Below the pieces are notes generated by a model, which made no database searches, was not told the DNA's origin, and worked only from the letters and a program-made list of their open reading frames with translations. From Flectonema sp. DT1601 (taxonomy: Eukaryota > Euglenozoa > Diplonemea > Diplonemida > Diplonemidae), in the NCBI GenBank assembly GCA_964019425.1, contig OZ025846.1:62001-126000 (forward strand): a stretch of 64,000 bases of DNA. Direction: 5' to 3'. The translations under genes and the position numbers were made by a program. Positions 50,901 to 58,853 of this stretch are shown here, piece after piece (position 1 is the first letter of the stretch; every line of letters begins with the position of its first letter).

Positions 50901-53900
50901 CCAAAGGGTATGAAGGTCGGAGGGTGTTCTATTGCTGGACTCTCGGGTTTCGAAGTGAGTGACGGCCCTCTCTGTGTCAAGGGCGTACCCGGGACCGACT
51001 CCGGTTCCTGCCATCGTCCGTCAGAAGTTGTTATTGGGCCAGGAAGGTGCATGACGGCAGAGTCTGGAACAGACAGGGCGGCTTCGTTCGGCGTTATCTC
51101 TCCACCGTGCGTAGCGATTGGATCAGTGGGCGATTCATGCGGCCTCAGCCCGGTCTCCGATATCTCTAAACCTCCGGCAGTGGATTTGGAAGGGCCAGGG
51201 GGCATAGGGACAGCAGCGGCTGGGTCGATCAATATGAATACATTCCGTCCGCCTATTGGCAGTGAAGGATTGCCTGTTTCCATTGTGGGTTCAACCGGCG
51301 CTCCTTGCGGGCGAAAAGACGGTCTCGGCTCCGGCTCCGGTAACTCTAAACTTCCGGCAATGGATCTGGTTGGGCCCGGAGGAGTAGGGACAGCGGTGAC
51401 TGGAGCGGTCTGATCCGTCTCGGTTCGTTTAGCGGCTGGCGAGGAAGTTACGTCTACAGCTGATGCCGGATCAACCGGCGCTTCTAGAGGTCTGTTGAGT
51501 GGCAGTCTCAGCCCGGGCTCCGATACCTCTAAACCTCCGGCGATGGATGTGGTTGGGCCAGGAGGGGTCGGGGCAGCGGTGGCTGGAACGTGCAACGTGA
51601 ACTCGTTCGGTCCGACGGCTGGCAAGGAGGCAGCTGGAGCGGACACTGGTGTGGCTGTCGGATCGGGTCCTCCGTCGTCAGTCGTGTACGGTAACGGGGT
51701 CGGCACTGGTGTTGATTCGTACTCACACGGCTCTCCGTCTTTGTGTAGTGGAATTGCGGCACTCGTAGCGGGTTCTGCGGGCAATCTTTGCGGACTAGTC
51801 GACGGACTCGGCAAAGGCTCCGATATCCCTAAACCTCCGGCGATGGATATGGTTGGGCCAGGAGGGGTCGGGGCAGCGGTGGCTGGTTCAGTCGATGTTT
51901 TCTCGTTTCTCCCTCCAGCTGGTAAGGAAGCCGTCGGAGCGGACACTGGTGTGGCTGTCGGGTCGGGTCCTCCGTCGTCAGTCGTGTACGGTAACGGGGT
52001 CGGCACTGGTGTTGATTCGTACTCACACGGCTCTCCGTTTTTGTGTAGTGGAATTGCGACACTCGTAGCGGGTTCTGCGGGCAATCCTTGCGGACTAGTC
52101 GACGGACTCGGCACAGGCTCCGATATCCCTAAACCTCCGGCGATGGATATGGTTGGGCCAGGAGGGGTCGGGGCAGCGGTGACTGGTTCAGTCGATGTTT
52201 TCTCGTTTCTCCCTCCAGCTGGTAAGGGTGCCATCGGTGCGGACACTGGTGTGGCTGTCGGGTCGGATCCTCCATCGTCAGTCGTGGTCGGTAACGGGGC
52301 CTGCGCCGGCACTGGTTCGAGCTCTCTCGGCTCTCCGGCTTTGTGTAGTGGAGTTGTGAGGCTCATAGTGGGTTCGGCGGACACCCCTTGCGGACTAGTC
52401 GAAGGACTCAGCACAGGCTCCGATACCTCTAAACCTCCGGCGGTAGATATGATTGGGCCAGGAGGTGTCGGGGCAGCGGTAGTTGGATCAAACGATGCGG
52501 TCTCGTTCCGTCCTTCGGTTGACAGGGTAGCGGCTGGAACGGACACCGATGTAGCTATCGGAACGGGTCCTCCGTCGTCAGTCGTGGTCGGTTGCGGGGC
52601 CGGCACTGGTGTCGATTCGAACTCCCTCGGCACTCCAGCTTTGTGTTGTGGAGTTACTAGACTCGTTGCGGGTTCCTCTGGCTTCGTGGCCGGCCTGGTA
52701 ACTGTATCCCCCTCGGGTTCCGCTGACCGGCCGATCCCTCCGGCATCCGGTGTGGTTGGGTCTGGAGTTGGATCCATAGGTTGTGGGGTCGATGCGGACA
52801 ATGACACGTCATCGGATGTGCTCGGTGCAGGCGGCATGTGTGGCGTGTGCGGCTTACTAGCGGATAACGCTGCCTGGTGTATGAGCGATGCTCCTCTTGC
52901 CCTGAGGGCTTCTGCAGTGCAGACCACCACTTGGGTTGAGACCCTCCTGGCATACAGGCCTGCAACCTCCCGTAGGGGTACTGTTGTGGCAATGGCTCGC
53001 AGCTGCGACAGTCGGCTCAGGGTCCTCACAGCTTGTGGGCCTAAACCTCCATAGACTTCAAGTGCAATCGGGGAAAAGTTTAATCCGAACTTTGCACATA
53101 GGGCCGAGTATTTGCCTGACTTTGCGGCTTCTGCTTCACTGGCTGCTTGTCCCGGCTTGTTGTAGTTTCTAGAAGCCCCCGGGTTGACGATCGTCACGTC
53201 AAAGGCCCGCCCGACCCCCTCGTTCAACCCTTGCGGACAGTACCAATCTGCGGGTCGCTGCTTGTTGTATCCAACGAGGTATTTGGGTTCCCTCATCGTT
53301 GCCAAGCCCGCCGAACGACAGATGCCGATAAACTCTTCCCTTACTTTATCATGCCTGCGGTGGATATCCCCTCCGTCGATGCATACAGAGGCGTGGTACC
53401 CGAATGCGTCCTGCGTCTTCTTGCAGGCACGGCAGGCCTCATCCTCTGAGAACAGGGCTGTCCCGAGACGTAATCCGCAGGCGATACGGAATATGTCGGA
53501 GCCTATGTAGCACTCCTCATCTGGACATTGTAACCACGCGCTTGCTTTCGGCATGGTGAGAGACAAGAGTCTCTTCTTGTCGGTTGGTGCCGCGTCTTCC
53601 AGCAACTTATCTCGCGCGACCTGGTCTAGTCTGGCCGAGGTAAGTCGTTGTGGGTGGTATGTGCCCTCCAGCTTTAGGCTTGCCGGCAGCACCTTGTTCA
53701 GCGCCTCTTGGATCTGCGCACCTAGGCTACATTTGTAGTCCCGCCAAAGGCTAACACAGGTATCCTTTACTAGTCCTAGCGAACCTAACAGGGCAGCATT
53801 CCTGTGCTTTGTACATGAACGGAGGCCGAGTCCGCCCATCCGCGTGGGGAGCTGTGCCTGGGTCCATCTCGAGCCTTCCAGGCCCTGTCCTAGCACCTCC

Positions 53901-56900
53901 GAGGCCGCCCATTTGACTACTTCGTCAACCTTCTGCAGCTGTTCTGTTATATCAAACGAGCAACTCCGCATCAGGTGTGTGACCTCACAGAAGCCCGAAC
54001 ACTGTCTTAGAAGGACAAGGGCTGTCTGTCTGTCTTCCACGCCTGCGATCAGCTGGGCCTTGTCTTGCAGCCTACTGACCTTCTGTGCTACGAAGCTCTG
54101 AACGTGGGCGATCGATCCGAAAGGTGACCCCAGGAAGTCTCCATTATAGAGGGGGCTCCCCATGCCTTCCAATCCCCAGCCAGACGGGAGCTCGACTGGG
54201 TTCTCCTGTAAGACGTACGTCTGGCACTTGGCAGGTCTGAGGCTCAGTCCAATCTTTGCCGATTCCCTATCCAGGGTGCGTAGGGCTTGATCCACTTGCT
54301 CTAATGATCCTGCGATCAATCCATCGTCCAGGTAGAAGCAGGCGAACTCCGGGCTGGTTTTCAACACCTCCACAAGTACTGGTTTCAAGGCCAATGAGAA
54401 CAGCATCGGTCCCAATGGGTCCCCTTGTTGTGCACCCTCAGCGGAGGACAGGGCGTGTTTGCCAAATAGTAACCACGACTGTCTACCGTAGCACCACCGC
54501 ACCCAGTTCTCGAGCTGCGAGCCCGTCGTTGCTTCGATGAATGCTCCACGATGGACGCAGTTGAAAGCGTTCGAGAAGTCTATTTTGACGAAGACTTTCT
54601 CTGCCCCCCAGTTTTTGGACCTAAACTCATGCAGTGCATGGATGGCCGCTTCTGTCCCCCCTGGTACTGCTACACCAAGTTGGCACACTTGCATAAGGTG
54701 GACTTTGGCTTCCCGTGCAAATTGGCGGCAGAGGTGTTTCGCCGTCAGTCTCCTCCAGGTTTCACCCACCGCGATTGGACGATATTCCCCTGGTCTGCCT
54801 TCTTTCTCTATGGCGGTCAGGTTTGCTCCTGCCATGAGAGGGGCGATGGTGCTTGGGGCTCGGCCATTTGCCAGGAGCTTCACTACTTTTGTTAAAGAGG
54901 CCAGAAGTCCAGGGACCTCCCCCCGGTCTACCGCATCTTTGAGATGTTGTGGTGCGAGACCTGAGGGACCCCCACTCGAGCCCCTGTGAAAGGACCGTAG
55001 GCAAGATAGTACCGTCTCCTCATCTACCGTGGATTCGGGGCCGGTGCCTTCCTGGTACTCTCCTGACTTCGGCGGGTGCAGAGTCTTTAGTTTTTCCAGC
55101 ACTTCATCCGAGTGTTCTGCCGGAGGTGGTGAGCTCAAAGCTGAGATCGCCTGCGATATGCGGCCCTCTCTTACCAGTTCGGTTGCCCTCCGATTTCTTG
55201 ATTTCTGGGACGGCGCCACTTTTGTCTGGATCTGGGTACTCCCGGTCGCATTTGCCGCCCATAGTACCATGAAGTTGCCCTTTGACCATGCCGTCAGGTC
55301 CTCGATCGCGCCGTTCAAGGCTGATTCAGTCATCCGTCCTCCCTTTCTTCGTACTCTTCTCAGGGTACAGACTGGTAGCATTAGTAGCAGCCGCCAGGCT
55401 TGGTCGTTATTTAAGTCTGCTACCAGATCCGACGTCAGCTTCAGCGCTTTCGCGAAGTGGTGCAGTAGGGGTACTGGAATCACCTTCAGTAGGGGCCTCC
55501 TCCGAGTGGCGATGGTTTCGAGGTCCGGCAGGTCTTGTGTCGATAGAGCCATCTCCTTGAACCCCTTGTAGGCGTCATCTAATTCCTTGGATTCTAGCTT
55601 TTCTCTGCAGGATTGGTGCATGGGTTGTGTCATTCCAATTACCAATCGGCAGACTGGGCACTCCCGTAGGTTGAGTCTGGAGAGGTGACTGTGTGTCAGG
55701 GGGTTCCCACTGAAAGCGTGCTCTTGCGCGTGCTGGAGCAGCTCCGTCCATGACGGGAACGCCGCCTTGTGTCTATCGCATTCCGGTTGTGGACACGTAA
55801 GTGAGACATCCTTTGGGCTGGGCGGATGTGGTAGCAAGGGACCTGCTGTTTCCGCGGTATTCATTCTGCCTGTCTGCAGGATCAGGAGAGGCCTTGCTTT
55901 ATTGAGGAGGGATGTTAGCTTTTCCGGTGCCACTACGACGGGGTCGTAATGGCTCCCCTGCAAGGTGAGTGCGATCACATGGCCCGGGGTTGTCCCGTTC
56001 CTTCCTGACACCACTAGTTCTTCCTTTCCAACGAACAGAAGGAAGCTGCACTTCAGATCGTCAGCCATGGCTTGTAAGGCCAGTGCGTCACCCCACGCCT
56101 TGTCTGTTCTGAGCGTATTGAGGTATGCTTCCATCTCTGTGTCTGATGAAAAGCATTGGTTGAACGCATCTTGGCTCTTCTCAATAAAGTCAGCCGTCCT
56201 CTGTCGTAGCTCTTTGTGCTTGTTATTCCAACTCGTGCCATGGCAAACGCTTCTGAATAGGCAATTCCCGTCCCCTTCCACTCTTTCTACGCGTACGCCT
56301 TCTCTGTCCAACACGGTGGCTTGTGGGCTCGTGAGTGGGACTAGGAGTGACTGCTGAAAAGGTAGGAGGTCCTTGCACTTGGTGTGTACCCCCTTGCCGA
56401 TGCCACAGAGTGTCCAACAAATAGTACAGATTGTTTTGTTGAACCTTCTTGCGATTTCCTCCGTCACCGTTCCCTTGTGCGCCCCTCTCATGTGTTGGTT
56501 CAGGTGGTAGACGATGGTCTTGGCCCGCGTCTTGCAGCCATCCACGGGGCATTCCGGAGTGTCAGCACCTCCTGCGAAGTCTCGAGGGCCCGCATACCGT
56601 GGTTTCTTCGGCTTGGGTCTCGTCTGGCGTTCCCTCGAGAGCTTCCGCAGCCATCGTTCCCATCTCTTGACCCGTTTCCGGTTCACGCGGTGACTCGGTC
56701 TGGTCGTCAAGGCCCTCATCTCGTGATGAAGGGGTGGCTCCGACGGGTGTGTCATTCCTTCCGGTGTCGTTCTCCAGATTGTTTGCCACTGTGGGCCCGG
56801 CGTCCAATCATGTGGCGTGTCCGCTGTAGGTGGTATCGGATGCCCTGTCGGCGGTTCTGAGCCATGTGTGTACGGGGGCAGCGTTCTGTAATGGTGTACG

Positions 56901-57532
56901 AGTGTCTCCGGTCCCAAGTGAGAGCTGTTATTCGAGAATTGTAGTGGTGCAGAGCTTCCGCCACAGTTGAGAAGAGGGGCCAACAGCCACAAGACTACCT
57001 GCAGAAAACCCGGAACATCTATCCATCCGCGTGCCGAGCGCAATTGAACCGAAGTCCACGGTCCATTGACCGCTGGGTATGGCGCGAGCATCCCATGGCA
57101 CCGGGAACTACTTATCCTTCGGGTTTCTGTGGTCGAGTCTGTGCGGTCAGTTGGGACGCCGCTCTTTGTTTCCATGAACGTACCAGGACTGCCCGGTACC
57201 CCTTCCGCCGAGAGAATCCACGGTTGCGGTATAATATTTAACCCGTGGCCTTGTTTGTTGATGCAGCATGTAGATGGCTGATTAGAAGAGTTGTGGTGCG
57301 GTGGATCTGTGGGTGTACAATGAGAGGAAAGCAGGGAGAGGAGTATTGACAGGGAGAGTAAACTGATTGGCGGTAACATTCTACAGGGGTTGATTAACAT
57401 ACGGGGAGAGATAAGGAAACTATACAAGTGGTTTATGGCGCCGGAGTCTATAGTGCCCCTTGCGCGACAGGTACCCTTTTTTTTTTTTTTTTTTTTTTTC
57501 TTTACACAAAGCCAAAGGCAGATGGGTAACAA
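47906..57532 (-). CDS. Giant LINE polyprotein: zinc fingers, OTU protease, RT, RLE, USP, RNase H-like
   Basis: 3208 codons, open throughout. Order: poly-Lys and a hydrophobic leader (the real start may be Met 52); zinc finger ~327 (CPVDGCKTRA...HLNQHMRGAH); OTU protease ~405-535 with VEGDGNCLFRSV (Asp and Cys) and His in GSHYDPV; zinc fingers ~580-650 (CPQPECDRH...HAQEH, CPVCRL); RT ~850-1110 with VKIDFSNAFNCV and FYLDDG (~1066); zinc knuckle CRACKKTQDAFGYHASVC (~1365) and RLE RPADWYC...AFDVTIVNP (~1420-1450); Pro/Thr-rich 100-residue repeats (~1575-2120); USP ~2205-2455 with Cys box GIQNLGDSCYMNAALQCL, two CxxC pairs and His box SGHYVSYTTNGRGGW; two RNase H1 hybrid-binding modules (FFYGVAEGRSPGVYTTWEE, KWYAVVRGRKSGLYDCW); an RNase H-like segment lacking the usual first Asp; acidic repeats; and a C-terminal CxxC-type finger (CDFCHRL...CTKCQITTCRRC). 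No APE endonuclease is seen. Confidence 0.9.
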   Translation of the reverse strand: MLPICLWLCVKKKKKKKKKGTCRARGTIDSGAINHLYSFLISPRMLINPCRMLPPISLLSLSILLSLLSSHCTPTDPPHHNSSNQPSTCCINKQGHGLNIIPQPWILSAEGVPGSPGTFMETKSGVPTDRTDSTTETRRISSSRCHGMLAPYPAVNGPWTSVQLRSARGWIDVPGFLQVVLWLLAPLLNCGGSSAPLQFSNNSSHLGPETLVHHYRTLPPYTHGSEPPTGHPIPPTADTPHDWTPGPQWQTIWRTTPEGMTHPSEPPLHHEMRALTTRPSHRVNRKRVKRWERWLRKLSRERQTRPKPKKPRYAGPRDFAGGADTPECPVDGCKTRAKTIVYHLNQHMRGAHKGTVTEEIARRFNKTICTICWTLCGIGKGVHTKCKDLLPFQQSLLVPLTSPQATVLDREGVRVERVEGDGNCLFRSVCHGTSWNNKHKELRQRTADFIEKSQDAFNQCFSSDTEMEAYLNTLRTDKAWGDALALQAMADDLKCSFLLFVGKEELVVSGRNGTTPGHVIALTLQGSHYDPVVVAPEKLTSLLNKARPLLILQTGRMNTAETAGPLLPHPPSPKDVSLTCPQPECDRHKAAFPSWTELLQHAQEHAFSGNPLTHSHLSRLNLRECPVCRLVIGMTQPMHQSCREKLESKELDDAYKGFKEMALSTQDLPDLETIATRRRPLLKVIPVPLLHHFAKALKLTSDLVADLNNDQAWRLLLMLPVCTLRRVRRKGGRMTESALNGAIEDLTAWSKGNFMVLWAANATGSTQIQTKVAPSQKSRNRRATELVREGRISQAISALSSPPPAEHSDEVLEKLKTLHPPKSGEYQEGTGPESTVDEETVLSCLRSFHRGSSGGPSGLAPQHLKDAVDRGEVPGLLASLTKVVKLLANGRAPSTIAPLMAGANLTAIEKEGRPGEYRPIAVGETWRRLTAKHLCRQFAREAKVHLMQVCQLGVAVPGGTEAAIHALHEFRSKNWGAEKVFVKIDFSNAFNCVHRGAFIEATTGSQLENWVRWCYGRQSWLLFGKHALSSAEGAQQGDPLGPMLFSLALKPVLVEVLKTSPEFACFYLDDGLIAGSLEQVDQALRTLDRESAKIGLSLRPAKCQTYVLQENPVELPSGWGLEGMGSPLYNGDFLGSPFGSIAHVQSFVAQKVSRLQDKAQLIAGVEDRQTALVLLRQCSGFCEVTHLMRSCSFDITEQLQKVDEVVKWAASEVLGQGLEGSRWTQAQLPTRMGGLGLRSCTKHRNAALLGSLGLVKDTCVSLWRDYKCSLGAQIQEALNKVLPASLKLEGTYHPQRLTSARLDQVARDKLLEDAAPTDKKRLLSLTMPKASAWLQCPDEECYIGSDIFRIACGLRLGTALFSEDEACRACKKTQDAFGYHASVCIDGGDIHRRHDKVREEFIGICRSAGLATMREPKYLVGYNKQRPADWYCPQGLNEGVGRAFDVTIVNPGASRNYNKPGQAASEAEAAKSGKYSALCAKFGLNFSPIALEVYGGLGPQAVRTLSRLSQLRAIATTVPLREVAGLYARRVSTQVVVCTAEALRARGASLIHQAALSASKPHTPHMPPAPSTSDDVSLSASTPQPMDPTPDPTTPDAGGIGRSAEPEGDTVTRPATKPEEPATSLVTPQHKAGVPREFESTPVPAPQPTTTDDGGPVPIATSVSVPAATLSTEGRNETASFDPTTAAPTPPGPIISTAGGLEVSEPVLSPSTSPQGVSAEPTMSLTTPLHKAGEPRELEPVPAQAPLPTTTDDGGSDPTATPVSAPMAPLPAGGRNEKTSTEPVTAAPTPPGPTISIAGGLGISEPVPSPSTSPQGLPAEPATSVAIPLHKNGEPCEYESTPVPTPLPYTTDDGGPDPTATPVSAPTASLPAGGRNEKTSTEPATAAPTPPGPTISIAGGLGISEPLPSPSTSPQRLPAEPATSAAIPLHKDGEPCEYESTPVPTPLPYTTDDGGPDPTATPVSAPAASLPAVGPNEFTLHVPATAAPTPPGPTTSIAGGLEVSEPGLRLPLNRPLEAPVDPASAVDVTSSPAAKRTETDQTAPVTAVPTPPGPTRSIAGSLELPEPEPRPSFRPQGAPVEPTMETGNPSLPIGGRNVFILIDPAAAVPMPPGPSKSTAGGLEISETGLRPHESPTDPIATHGGEITPNEAALSVPDSAVMHLPGPITTSDGRWQEPESVPGTPLTQRGPSLTSKPESPAIEHPPTFIPFGVGLEGIQNLGDSCYMNAALQCLCKGMPLPECNKLPEHSADCVLCTLRELKRSGSVLAAKKIWEWMKPRCGPGQSEAEHALSELLEAIVEAGAPPVDFVSTVTQIRTCQVCEDIHTVRYRTPILRLEPDQKTASALDETTTSPTDFTCPSCKSCSAEIVTSVDEPARSLFLGFKEGHFGDTKPDEVTLPESFIDASSRLYTLTGMIQHVRLNEVSGHYVSYTTNGRGGWLKQDDSAEGIYTSKVTQVKPCVALYLRREQLPSSTQDPRRILAPSNRKPSFFYGVAEGRSPGVYTTWEETKREVHKYRGAVHQRFVLRESAQRFVERYNPPSGDTKVAPPPGSKWYAVVRGRKSGLYDCWREASSMVNEFTRSRYKAFNSRLEASLYWWDHMAGGPQQDSPRMCLFFASHRNLNTGRTGAAACLLDTQLHKLTASWGATLDTADLGLASYYAALKGIQKMSQQDRNATWSCRGNMNTWSATTRTGLAGAVPDTWSFLNTPNVANNCAQFKAEEVSSRDYCSLMDVLRRTSELEGELGLRLTKKPRSPDSDSQGESASVKKPKAEADHPPPAIADPVRSPTPPASPRSKKQWSPGSDSQDEPVSVKKPKTSAPEVAREDSVTSEGPPLVDNQRNPTVTTEIENVAPTASPVETAVTTNVGQSKPEPKETDIPPPNASQELEDATASATPVTRPTDLPTEGSPLPSASLRTIVATIDPPEKGEHDASEDTVNTLKEEVYDAPGDQTDTLTGEVRDASEEPADILTEVEHDAAGELADTLAEEVRDTAEQPADILTEIEQDASGELADALDNEVCDTSEEPVDILTKEERDLSSPSSQLQAYDKETHTPPVARTLDLDSHNSSTEDPTPKTRRARSSPPRTGTSSSDVSTNDTEDTRPTCDHAPPLQKGPRVKCDFCHRLLQRKWFRSRCTKCQITTCRRCWTAGVETASRALDHPDSTPRHRRTRSCPSSNEKTKKKISPYSSADSEKTNLSPGKRLKDDC
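51140..52770 (-). repeat. Tandem coding repeats in the LINE (300-bp and 180-bp units)
   Basis: The plus-strand word CTCTAAACCTCCGGCGATGG recurs at about 51527, 51827 and 52127 (300-bp period) and, diverged, near 52430 and 52725. Two shorter 180-bp units lie near 51165 and 51345. They encode Pro/Thr/Ser-rich linkers between RLE and USP. Confidence 0.85.
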
Positions 57533-57698
57533 AGTTTTCTAAGTGGGGCTGGGGAGGGAATAAATGAAACAAATAAACAGTAGGAGATATGGGGTTTCTA
57601 AAAGATGAAACGTATTCTAAGAGAACTCGTGGTTATTTATTTAATTAATCTTTTTTTTTTTTTTTTTTTTTTTTTTCTTTTTAAAAAGTGATTTACAG

Positions 57699-57730
57699 GC
57701 ACCAGTTCGATCCCCGGTGTGGCTGATTTT
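57699..57730 (+). other. B-box-like tRNA relic in the LINE 5' region
   Basis: GGCACCAGTTCGATCCCCGG followed by T5 resembles a tRNA T-arm on the strand opposite the LINE. No A-box is seen at the right distance. The same sequence is at 63476-63507. Confidence 0.35.
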
Positions 57731-57823
57731 TCCGGCGATGGAATGGAGCCGAGATACAAAATAGAGTGGAAAAAAGTAAATGTAAGGGGGTTTGGGGGCG
57801 ACTTCTGCGACTTCGAAGACTTA

Positions 57824-58098
57824 GAAGACGCAAGAAGCGCAAGTCACGCACTGACGCGTACACTTGCGGCCGCCGATTTTTTTTGTAAAAGGAGTGAAAA
57901 TCCGCTTGGTTTCTTGACGAAGCCGCGCAATTTACACCACTGGATGGGATGGGAAAAAACTGGGGGAGGGGAAAGGAGAAAGTAAACAGGGCCTAAACTG
58001 CAATTCAACTTCAACCTCGACCTACACTCCTATTCTTAATCTCTCTTTTTCCTTGCGAAGACGCAAGAAGCGCAAGTCACGCACTGACGCGTACACTT
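57824..58098 (-). repeat. LINE 5' monomer, one full unit and a truncated second
   Basis: GAAGACGCAAGAAGCGCAAG starts at 57824 and again at 58057 (233-bp period). The second unit stops at 58098 where satellite begins. Tandem 5' monomers can act as promoters in some LINEs (mouse L1). Confidence 0.75.
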
Positions 58099-58653
58099 CC
58101 GAAAATAGAAAGTGATCGACATAGTCGATCGATAAAAAAAAAATGATAACATTGTTTATTCTTTTTTTTTATTTTAAATTCTTTTCATTTATTTTTAAAG
58201 AAAAAACAATCAGTTTAGCGTCCTGACCAGGACGGAAAATTGAAAGTGATCGACATAGTCGATCGATTAAAAAACAATGATAACATTGATTAATCTTTTT
58301 TTTTTTTTTTTTTTTTTTTTAACCTTTTAATTATTTTTTAAAGAAAAAACAATCAGTTTAGCGTCTTGACCAGGACGGAAAATAGAAAGTGATCGACATA
58401 GTCGATCGATAAAAAACAATGATAACATTGTTTATTCTTTTTTTTTTTTTTTTTTTTTTTTTTAATCCTTTTTGTTATTTTAAAGAAAAAACAATCAGTT
58501 TAGCGTCTTGACCAGGACGGAAAATAGAAAGTGATCGACATAGTCGATCGATAAAAAAACAATGATAACATTGTTTATTCTTTTTTTTTTTTTTTTTTTT
58601 AAATTCTTTTTATTTATTTTTAAAGAAAAAAAAACGGAAAATAAAAATTAGTC
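58099..58653 (+). repeat. AT-rich satellite, ~4 units of 132-145 bp
   Basis: Units begin GAAAGTGATCGACATAGTCG at about 58107, 58239, 58385 and 58526. Each has the palindromic GATCGACATAGTCGATC, AACAATGATAACATTGTT, a T-run of variable length and CAATCAGTTTAGCGTCTTGA. Length differences come mostly from the T-run. Confidence 0.85.
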
Positions 58654-58853
58654 NNNNNNNNNNNNNNNNNNNNNNNNNNNNNNNNNNNNNNNNNNNNNNN
58701 NNNNNNNNNNNNNNNNNNNNNNNNNNNNNNNNNNNNNNNNNNNNNNNNNNNNNNNNNNNNNNNNNNNNNNNNNNNNNNNNNNNNNNNNNNNNNNNNNNNN
58801 NNNNNNNNNNNNNNNNNNNNNNNNNNNNNNNNNNNNNNNNNNNNNNNNNNNNN
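58654..58853. other. Assembly gap, 200 N
   Basis: Exactly 200 N, so probably a placeholder of unknown true size. Frames crossing it are meaningless. Confidence 0.98.

Larger units (their letters stand above)
47202..58098 (-). mobile_element. Non-LTR retrotransposon (LINE) with OTU and USP proteases, full-length copy
   Basis: On the minus strand: 5' monomers (58098-57824), 5' UTR, a 3208-codon ORF (57532-47906), a 3' UTR of about 630 bp and a 71-nt poly(A) tail (47272-47202). Reverse transcriptase with a restriction-like endonuclease after it places it among RLE-bearing LINEs; cysteine proteases are known in the NeSL and Dualen/RandI groups. It is markedly GC-richer than host DNA. I found no convincing target-site duplication: bases left of the poly-T (GGGGAACTTTCA) are not repeated at 58099. 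The long clean tail and open ORF argue for recent activity. Confidence 0.88.

Noticed and set aside
51495-53054. 519-codon plus-strand ORF inside the LINE
   Set aside because: It is the antisense of the Pro/Thr-rich repeat region, where GC-rich codons leave the opposite strand open. Its Gly/Val-rich repeats mirror the sense repeats.
57719-57985. 88-codon plus-strand ORF repeated at 63496-63762
   Set aside because: It is antisense to the LINE 5' region, has no recognisable content, and its repetition only reflects the duplicated LINE.
47202-58098. LTR retrotransposon or virus-like element
   Set aside because: There are no long terminal repeats, capsid, aspartic protease or integrase. The element ends in poly(A) and has RT followed by a restriction-like endonuclease, which is LINE organisation.
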